Origin: Patiria pectinifera
Lineage: Eukaryota; Echinodermata; Asteroidea; Valvatida; Asterinidae
NCBI GenBank assembly: GCA_029964075.1
Contig: CM057148.1
Span: 24,297,916-24,361,915, forward strand
DNA: 64,000 nt
Direction of reading: 5' to 3'
This document shows positions 57,447-64,000 of the stretch, piece by piece. Under the pieces are notes generated by a model. That model saw only the letters and a list, made by a program, of their open reading frames with translations. It did not search any database and was not told the origin of the DNA. Every line of letters starts with the position of its first letter. The first letter of the stretch is position 1. The position numbers and the translations under genes were made by a program.

Positions 57447-58034
57447 TTAAGTAATGGCATTTGGCCACAGACCCCGAATATGAGGTACTGTACTTCTGTC
57501 AACAGTCATTATGGTCACCACTACTGCCAACACACAGAAATAAGCTGCGATACCCAAATACAAGGGAGGGTTCCCTACTTTTTCTTGGGCTTTGCCATCT
57601 GACAAACTAAGTGAGGGGTGTGTTACATTACTGTAGCTAACTACATGAAGGCTATCATCGAAAACACTCACAGTGGGAGAAACAGAAACTACTCCTTCCA
57701 CCTGCACATTACAAAAATCAGCAGCTTCAAGTAAAACCGTCTCAATTAGAAGCGGCTTAGCCTCTTCAAAAATAGCATCTACCACCTCAACTGTATGAGA
57801 ACACATAACAAGGTCAGGACACTGCGATTCATGAACCCTGTCTTCACTAGGCTTCTCGAAACATTTCAAAATAGCAGCAAATCTATCATTCAGTGCAGCT
57901 TCAATGCTACTCACTGCATTTCTATCAATAGGACAAGCATCTTCATTATGTTCACATAAAATATATGTGAAGGCACTAACTATGGTCCTAGCTAAAACAC
58001 TATTCGACTTCGAAATAGAGTCTGGCACAGACAT
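57447..58034 (-). CDS. Small putative membrane protein, only ORF of the non-autonomous LTR element
   Basis: An ORF of 195 codons from the first ATG (58034) in the element's sense orientation. The open frame extends about 11 codons further upstream without an ATG, and a ctttccaag acceptor-like sequence lies there. The protein has an acidic, Ser/Val-rich N-terminal part with several Cys. Near the C-terminus is one hydrophobic stretch, YLGIAAYFCVLAVVVTIMTV, followed by a basic tail (DRSTVPHIRG). That is the shape of a tail-anchored or single-pass membrane protein without a signal peptide. I recognise no family. It may be an accessory gene, an env-like remnant or a captured host fragment. Confidence 0.5.
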   Translation of the reverse strand: MSVPDSISKSNSVLARTIVSAFTYILCEHNEDACPIDRNAVSSIEAALNDRFAAILKCFEKPSEDRVHESQCPDLVMCSHTVEVVDAIFEEAKPLLIETVLLEAADFCNVQVEGVVSVSPTVSVFDDSLHVVSYSNVTHPSLSLSDGKAQEKVGNPPLYLGIAAYFCVLAVVVTIMTVDRSTVPHIRGLWPNAIT

Positions 58035-58067
58035 GGTTGGAATAATTACCTTGGAAAGCACACACAA

Positions 58068-58796
58068 AAATATGACTTGTTACAAAATCAGGCCTCAATC
58101 ACTGACCTACAATCAAGTCTGCATACAAACAGACAATAAAATACAAGTCAAAAATATGTCTAACTACACTGTAGACAAAAGTACAATTCCACTCTAAAAA
58201 TCTCCAACTGACACGGTCTAAAAGACACCCAAAAATGCCAAGACAATCTAATAATACAAGAAGCAAATGACACAATGCACTGGTGTAAAATGTCGTGAAA
58301 ATGCAATTAGCTGAAAACCAGAAGTTACAATGGTGTGTGTGTGCAACAAGCAATACTAGTATTTGACTCAAAAACACCCAATCCAAAGCACAGGCTAACA
58401 AATGGCTCTATAATTATCTGTTCCTAATATAGAATCTACTATACAGATTCACACATGGCACAACTGCCTAAAAACTGAACAGATCTAAGCTTGGATACAA
58501 AATGGTCAAATATCAAATACAATTCTAAAAATAGATTGTTACAATGAAAGTTACACAGTACACAATGTAGCTTGTCAATGAAGTCCTCTCAACGCAGGGT
58601 GAGGCAAAAATCAGATGATGACCATCACGTCCATGATCGCGACAATCAAACACACGGAAGCGATTCAGTGCGATTCGTGAACACGAATTCCGGTGCACTA
58701 GAAAATCTGAAGTCCGGGGAAAATATTTCCGGATAAAAACGCGTCGTCAATAAAAAGTTCACGGCTATGTAGAAATGTCAACTGTCGGAGCACTCA
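58068..58796 (-). other. Leader region of the non-autonomous LTR element
   Basis: Region between the primer-binding site and the small ORF, read on the minus strand. An antisense-independent hydrophobic frame at 58099-58401 (100 codons) has no supporting features. Packaging and splicing signals of the element would be expected here. Confidence 0.4.
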
Positions 58797-58814
58797 ATCC
58801 TGTCTACGACGCCA
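58797..58814 (-). repeat. Second copy of the primer-binding site
   Basis: atcctgtctacgacgcca on plus equals the 18-nt primer-binding site on minus. The surrounding actcaatcc to gtagcggga segment duplicates the authentic site and first LTR-edge bases 68 bp away. Confidence 0.8.
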
Positions 58815-58864
58815 TTTTGTAGCGGGAGTAGACATCATCTTGGAGAAATAAATCAGAACACTCA

Positions 58865-58882
58865 ATCCTGTCTACGACGCCA
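58865..58882 (-). promoter_or_regulatory. Primer-binding site of the non-autonomous LTR element
   Basis: Read on the minus strand, tggcgtcgtagacaggat begins 3 nt after the 5' LTR. It is identical over 18 nt to the primer-binding site of the gypsy element at 26841. Confidence 0.85.
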
Positions 58883-58885
58883 TTT

Positions 58886-59458
58886 TGCAGCGGGACGGCA
58901 AAAGGAGGCCGGCCCTCTATTTAAAGAGGACGAGTGTTCTAACAAAAATGATGATATGACGACTATTTCCAATAACATGAACTACAATAAATTTATTCTT
59001 AAAACAATTCAAGTATTCAAAGCCCTATGCACAAAAATAGATTAAGTATGACAGTATACAAATTACAATGTGTGTGTGTGTGTGTCAAAGTTCAACACAT
59101 GTACGCTACACACTGTCATACAAAACTACACAGTCATGACAGTACAATGCAACGAATGTCTCATCCCGAAAATACACAGTTTCTCTCACAAAATGATGAA
59201 ACACAGCAAAATACTCACTGGGAACTTTCTATGAAGTACCCTCCCAGAATGATATATCTCAGGAGCATGGCAGGAGCCATGCTCCCTACAAAAAGAGAGA
59301 ATTTTCGGAGACAATTTTATATCGGTCTTCTCTGCTCGAAGCCCACAGGAGAAAACCTGTTACAACTTGCCTTTACGCGGGAAGCCCAAAGGTCATGATA
59401 TGCAAATCACTCGCAAAACTTTTAGATAACAACAGAGGGCGCACTTGGTCTCCCTACA
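58886..59458 (-). repeat. 5' LTR of the non-autonomous element
   Basis: 573 bp, nearly identical to the LTR at 55108-55695. On the minus strand it starts TGTAGGGAGACC and ends GCTGCA. Confidence 0.85.
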
Positions 59459-60046
59459 GTTCATTTTATGTGCACTTGTTATGCAAAGCAGGGGCAGTGG
59501 TTCAAGGATATCTATGTCGACGTGCAAAAAGTGTGCAAGAATTAACGCGACTTGAATGCCTTTATGTGTTCACAACACAACGACGCTGTTTAGATATTAC
59601 ACTGTGACACAGTGAGAAATTTTGGAATCATAATGGCGTCAGCGATACTTGCTGGGGAGCTATTGCGTACGACTTTCTGTACTTTGGTACTGTTGTTTCC
59701 AGGACAATTGTGTACGGTAACCCGACGTACCCAGATTTTTAAAGACGAAATTGCCGACCTCAAACTTGTTAGTGCCATATTTGGCAACTATATGTGCGTT
59801 ATTAGTTTAATTAAACAAATGAACAGGTTAATTAAACATAGTACCATTGAAGGTACCTAAAAGTAAACATAACAGCATAGAAGACCGACAGACGAACATA
59901 AAATGTTACAAAATAAACACATTTGTCTGGATACTTTTTTAGGGCGTTACCGGCAAGTTAACACAAACTTGGTGTCAAATAGATCATGGGAGTTACTTTT
60001 CTTTGACTTTTCATACAAGTTTACATAAATTTAACTGTATGACCTG

Positions 60047-60246
60047 CAGTGGCGTAGCCACGGGGGGAGGGGGCGTGGGGGGGCGACAGCCCCCACCCCA
60101 TGAAAACCTTGTCGCCCCCCAGTGGCCTCCCCCACTGAGATTTTGAGTTTCTAAAAAATTATCATTGATCTACATGACGCCCTCCCCCATGAAATGTTCC
60201 AGCCCCCCCAGCGCCCCCCACTGAAAAATTCCTGGCTACGCCACTG
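60047..60246. mobile_element. 200-bp hAT-like MITE with CAGTGGCGTAGCCA ends
   Basis: The perfect inverted ends cagtggcgtagcca and tggctacgccactg enclose G- and C-rich tracts. CAGTGGCG-type ends are widespread in hAT MITEs. An 8-bp duplication is not evident, so one flank may be altered. It lies inside the right part of the Harbinger-like element, making a further nesting level. Confidence 0.75.
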
Positions 60247-60637
60247 ACAGTACATACAGGGGACGAAGTTGGAAAAAAAACACGCATCGCGATATCTTTC
60301 TTTGTTTTTTATCTTTTTTCCATGGAAAGAGAATTTCGATTTTCAATTATTTAGCTTGACCCACCCACCCACAATTTGGAAAAAAGATCGAAATATTAAA
60401 ACATTAAAAATTCTGAATGGCCCCTAACAACAACAACAAAAACACAAAACAAAAATACGAATCTGCACAGTCCGCCATTTTGTTCAAGCTGCACCTCGCC
60501 GAACCCTCCATCAACCGGGGAGTGAAAAAATCGATCCGCGAACGCGCTCTCGGGTCTGTTCGTCACGTTCGAGACCGCTGTTCTCGTGTCGGGTTAACGC
60601 GAGTGTTGTCAAGAACAGGGATTCGAAAACGCCCATA

Positions 60638-62090
60638 ATGTCGGTTAGTCCTGGGCTCCACCCAGTGTAACGGATACTTTATCTCAGAGAAGAGCACAGC
60701 GGCGCTAATTACCCCAAAAATGTATTAGATTGGGCTCGGTTCTGTAATGTACACTTTTAGTTAATATAGTGTGCCTGATTGTAAGATTGTATCAGCGCTC
60801 CCCATTGAAAATATAGCAAATCTCTGTATTTGTATCCAATCGGAATCTCCTTTTAAGTTCATTTGCATAGCAACGCCATCCATCTTGGATGAAGAACCAA
60901 ATGTACAGAATGGGGAAGGTTCTTTAAAAAGAGAGGTTTTTTTAGCGGGAATTGATTAATGGATAACGAATTACACATTGTTACCTTAAGCAGGGTAGAG
61001 GGGTTGCAGTGCAGGCCGAAAAACCCAAGTAGCAAAATGTAGCCGAAGATCACTCCAAGCAAAGACAGGATTCGTATTTGTGTTCCCTAATGCAGTCGAC
61101 TCCTGGCTTCAGCTTCGGTAGAGGTCGCTATCAGCAAGATGAATCAAATCCAATCTTGGAAATATTAGCAGGAATTTCATGGGTGAAGTTTCAAAATTTC
61201 AACTACTGGAACTTCCAGTTTACTCCCAAGTGGACCGTTCGGGAGTTTGTTCCACCAGGTAGAAGGTGCAAGGTACACGAATTTGGATTTTAGACCGTGG
61301 ACCAAGTGCCAAAAGCGCTGTTAAATCGTGACGTACCCAATGCAGTTACTTTCTGTTTAAACTGTCTAATCGAGATAAATACAATTTATAATTTAAACGA
61401 TGTTCTTCCTGGTGTAGGTTTGATTGTTAGTGAGCCTTAAAGGGATAAACAACATCATTTTTACGCTTTTTTCGCACTGAGTGTGGCTGTAGTCTGGTGC
61501 AAATATGGGGTCTTGAATGCAGATATCCTTTATGTATATTATTTTTGCAGTGTGAATAGCCTCAATGTAGCCTGCCCTTAATCCCATACGTTGCCGCATA
61601 TGTAATTAGATCATGAACAATTTCTGGACCCAGAGTGCAAAGGGTTTGACCGCAGCTTTTATTACCCTGCAGTAACTTTTTCGTGCAGCACATGCAGGGT
61701 CCTTTTCAACCCACGATATCCCTTGAAAAATAGCTCGGTTGGGTGGCCATTTTGGAAGTAATAAAGGGGCCTTCTCCTTCTTTTTTTCAAAAAAGACAAC
61801 TAGGACGTTAAATATGTTTATTTTTTATTTGGCCTAAATCAGGTTTTTAAAATTTAATGCCGATTTGTTTGAATTTAAATCTGAATATTATTTTTTTTTT
61901 TTTACTGCCAAAATATTGCTCTTTCAAAATGTGTCTAAACCTTCCCATGCACCTACATTTTATACCCATGAACACAAAGGTTCAAGTTCCTATAATACAC
62001 ATAATTCGATAAACTGATTCAATATTCAGAAATTTCCAAACAGGTTCCAATTGACTTGATATTGCCTTGAAACATTTGTATTGAATCAGT
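60638..62090. other. No gene recognised
   Basis: Contains a 71-codon frame at 61078-61293 without recognisable motifs. No repeat border or exon could be supported. Confidence 0.3.
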
Positions 62091-62119
62091 GATTTAAAAA
62101 ATCACTTGATTTTAGGGGT

Positions 62120-62276
62120 TTGGACATTCTTTCGAAAGAAATTAAAGCACTCTGTCGGACAATTTCTTCAAAGGAATAACACTTGCCCCTAAATTTTCTG
62201 GAAAAAAAATTGTCCGACCACTCTTTTTTAAAGGGGGGTCGAGTGCATTAAATTCCTTTGAAAGAATGCCCCACCC
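62120..62276. repeat. Foldback-like inverted repeat
   Basis: ggggtttggacattctttcg, then attaaagcactc and gtcggacaattt, face aaattgtccgac, gagtgcattaaat and cctttgaaagaatgcccc. The arms contain small indels. It is probably a short MITE. Confidence 0.6.
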
Positions 62277-62321
62277 CATAAATTCAGAAAACTTAGGATC
62301 GAGTGTTATCATCTAGAATAA

Positions 62322-62608
62322 TTCAAATCACTTTTGTACTTTTCAAGTGAAGGCATTTTAAACACAACCACCGTTTAAAGGGAATATACAACATGTGCTT
62401 TCGCTGCAATTATCAGAAATAAATGGATTTGGAGGATTAATATGTAAAAAGGTGTGCGTTCTGTCAGCAAAACGAAAACAATTCACACCTAACCCCATAT
62501 GATTTTGTTTCGAACAAGTACCTTCTTGTCAACCGTGGACAAAACTTTAAAACGGTGGTTGTGTTTAAAATTCCGTAACTTGAAAAGTACATCTGTGATT
62601 TGAATGAT
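62322..62608. repeat. 287-bp inverted-repeat element
   Basis: The arms aattcaaatcac, gtacttttcaagt and ttttaaacacaaccaccgttt are mirrored by aaacggtggttgtgtttaaaa, acttgaaaagtac and gtgatttgaatgatt around a loop of about 160 bp. It has the structure of a MITE. The target duplication is unclear. Confidence 0.75.
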
Positions 62609-64000
62609 TCTTGTACTAAAAGAAAGCTTATGCATTGGGCCTTCATATCCTAGATTTTGAAAGTACTACATGTAGAACCCGACAAGTGGGTTTCGCTTTT
62701 TTTTTCGACTCACCCTGTACAACGAGCCAGTCGTTATGCGCACGTTTTCCAACATGTATATTATGCATGCATAAACGATATGAATATGTGCTTCAAGTTG
62801 ATGAGCAAAAATCTTAGCTTTGAGAAAGTATGTTGAGGGGGGTAATTGTTCAAGAAAATCTATTTATTTGGTAGATGAATTTTCTTTACTTTTTCTGAAA
62901 TTGGCTTACTTATTCATGTATTCTCCGCTTATATTTCTCATGTGGTATGTCGATAAATGTGAGTTTGAATGGAATTGAATTGATTTAATGGCCCTTAGAT
63001 CACTGCCCATTTCATAAAAATAAGACACAATGCAAATGGTGTAACTAATCTTTAAATTGAATGATATTTATATAATCAAGTGCAAAAAAAGTAGATTGTA
63101 ATGGTGACTTAAACAAACAAAAAACCTTTTCAAAGAAATATCAGATGCTCGATTCGAAAACTTTGCTTTGTAATGTAAATAAGTCTCGTCCCAAAAAGGA
63201 AGATGGTGCACGTTTCAAATAAATGTAGGATATTTTCCCCATTTGCAACCTTGAACGCTGAACCCAAAATGGGTCAACGGAAAAGGTTGTGATATAGAAA
63301 ACGCCTGGGTGCCAATTGAAATGAAATGATTCTTTGTTACCTTTTTTTGCCAGCGCACCTTGGAAAACACTAACGCACTGTCATGCACTATGATTTCATT
63401 GTGTGCTCACACACACAAAAGACTCGAACACACACAAAAGATGCATATTTTCAAAGCTTCGTCAGATTTCTCAATTCGAAAATTTTCATTTTAATTGAAA
63501 TAAATCTTGCCACACCAATCCAAAAAACTAGGACAGGTCAAACAAGTACCAAGTGGTACAACCCACGGCGGGTAACGCGGCCGCACCGCCCGGCCCGTCG
63601 ATGACTGAACTTGATTTGGTTTCTCTTCTCAATTCATATTATGATGATGCACGTGTGTGTCCTCGATTTACACCATAAACAAACGCACATTCATACTGAA
63701 ATTTGTATCCTTGTGGGAGTTAATTTCTTTGTTCTCGTGTACTAAAGTTTTCGAGTTGGAAAGCGTACTTTCAAAATACTCATATTTTAAAATGAATTTC
63801 CTGTGCTGAAATTTGGACTTACATAAGAAACTTCAATTTGCGACGGATGAACAAACCTTGGAAATTCCTAGTTTTTGAGTAAAATCCATATATCTATTTC
63901 GTGATAACCTTGTGGAGACGTATTCACCTATAGAAATTGCCCTGTGGATACGTATACAATCTATTGTTCCCTATTGCGCACATGTCTCCAGAGGGTACCG
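62609..64000. other. No gene recognised
   Basis: Unassigned AT-rich DNA to the end of the window. A frame at 63383-63604 lies in low-complexity cacacac sequence and is not supported. Confidence 0.3.

Larger units (their letters stand above)
55104..59462 (-). mobile_element. Non-autonomous LTR retrotransposon (minus strand), target duplication GTTC
   Basis: Direct repeats 55108-55695 and 58886-59458 start tgcagcggga and end tccctaca on the plus strand. The 4-mer gttc flanks both sides. Read on the minus strand the LTR starts TGTAGGGA, as in the gypsy element. The internal region of about 3.2 kb has no gag, protease, reverse transcriptase or integrase, only one small ORF. Integration therefore needs enzymes from elsewhere. 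The shared primer-binding site points to the gypsy lineage in this window as a possible donor. Confidence 0.88.
54682..60424. mobile_element. Harbinger-like element, split by an LTR retrotransposon
   Basis: The ends ggggccattcagaat and attctgaatggcccc are flanked by the 3-bp duplication taa (54679-54681 and 60425-60427). A 3-bp TWA duplication and GG-starting termini fit PIF/Harbinger. Subterminal ttgacccacccaccc occurs near both ends. The parts outside the LTR element (54682-55107 and 59459-60424) encode no transposase, so it is non-autonomous. Confidence 0.75.
54433..60634. mobile_element. Outer TIR element of a three-level nest
   Basis: A perfect 32-bp inverted repeat (gggcgttttcgaatccctgt then tcttgacaacac at 54433-54464, inverse at 60603-60634) is flanked on both sides by ata. 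Diverged similarity continues inward for several tens of bases. Removing the Harbinger-like element leaves only about 460 bp, so the outer element is a MITE. Its superfamily is not clear. Confidence 0.7.

Noticed and set aside
57447..58067. Start of the small ORF at 58067
   Set aside because: That codon is TTG. The first ATG in the frame is at 58034 and was used instead.

Overview
This window is eukaryotic, intron-bearing and very transposon-rich, with almost no intact host coding sequence. Several traits point to a marine invertebrate deuterostome, with a lancelet (Branchiostoma-like) as my best guess and an echinoderm or hemichordate not excluded. The traits are a leucine-rich-repeat (LRR) array, a death-domain adaptor exon, a Ty3/gypsy element, CR1/L2- and Rex1-like LINE fragments, hAT- and Harbinger-type MITEs, and many ACATGTACATGT-type repeats. 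The species call is inference.

Layout. 1-13.9 kb is a minus-strand tandem array of degenerate LRR sequence with hierarchical periods of about 150, 242 and 880-950 bp. It runs off the left edge of the window. 13.9-16.9 kb is mostly unassigned sequence with one LINE-like tail. 16.9-18.2 kb holds minus-strand exons of a FADD-like gene (a possible DED end plus a death domain) with an in-frame stop. 18.7-21.8 kb holds MITE-like and hairpin sequences.

22.1-37.8 kb is one interrupted giant palindrome centred near 25,307. Both arms carry the same CR1/L2-like LINE tail and the same roughly 710-bp hAT-like MITE with an 8-bp target duplication. The left arm alone then received an inverted tRNA-SINE dimer (14-bp target duplication). 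The right arm alone received a complete Ty3/gypsy retrotransposon at 26,028-36,212 (807-bp LTRs, TTAA target duplication). That element has gag (frameshifted near its start), a full-length pol, and a third ORF in the env position that encodes an SGNH/GDSL-hydrolase-like protein behind a splice-acceptor-like sequence. This third ORF is the most unusual gene in the window.

38-43.5 kb holds a dispersed repeat family split by a Rex1-like LINE end, then a roughly 175-bp tandem repeat rich in TGACGTCA. 46.2-48.3 kb is bracketed by a perfect 30-bp inverted repeat. 48.4-50.5 kb is a roughly 62-bp minisatellite hit by two different MITEs.

54.4-60.6 kb is a nest: an outer terminal-inverted-repeat (TIR) element contains a Harbinger-like element (TIR GGGGCCATTCAGAAT, target duplication TAA). 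That in turn contains a non-autonomous LTR retrotransposon on the minus strand (55,108-59,458, target duplication GTTC). The non-autonomous element has exactly the same 18-nt primer-binding site as the gypsy element, the same first eight LTR bases, and a single small ORF with a C-terminal membrane segment. This suggests it may borrow the gypsy-type machinery. 60.6-64 kb is unassigned apart from two hairpin elements.

No rRNA gene, CRISPR array or bacterial-type operon was seen. All family names rest on motifs read by eye. No database search was run.
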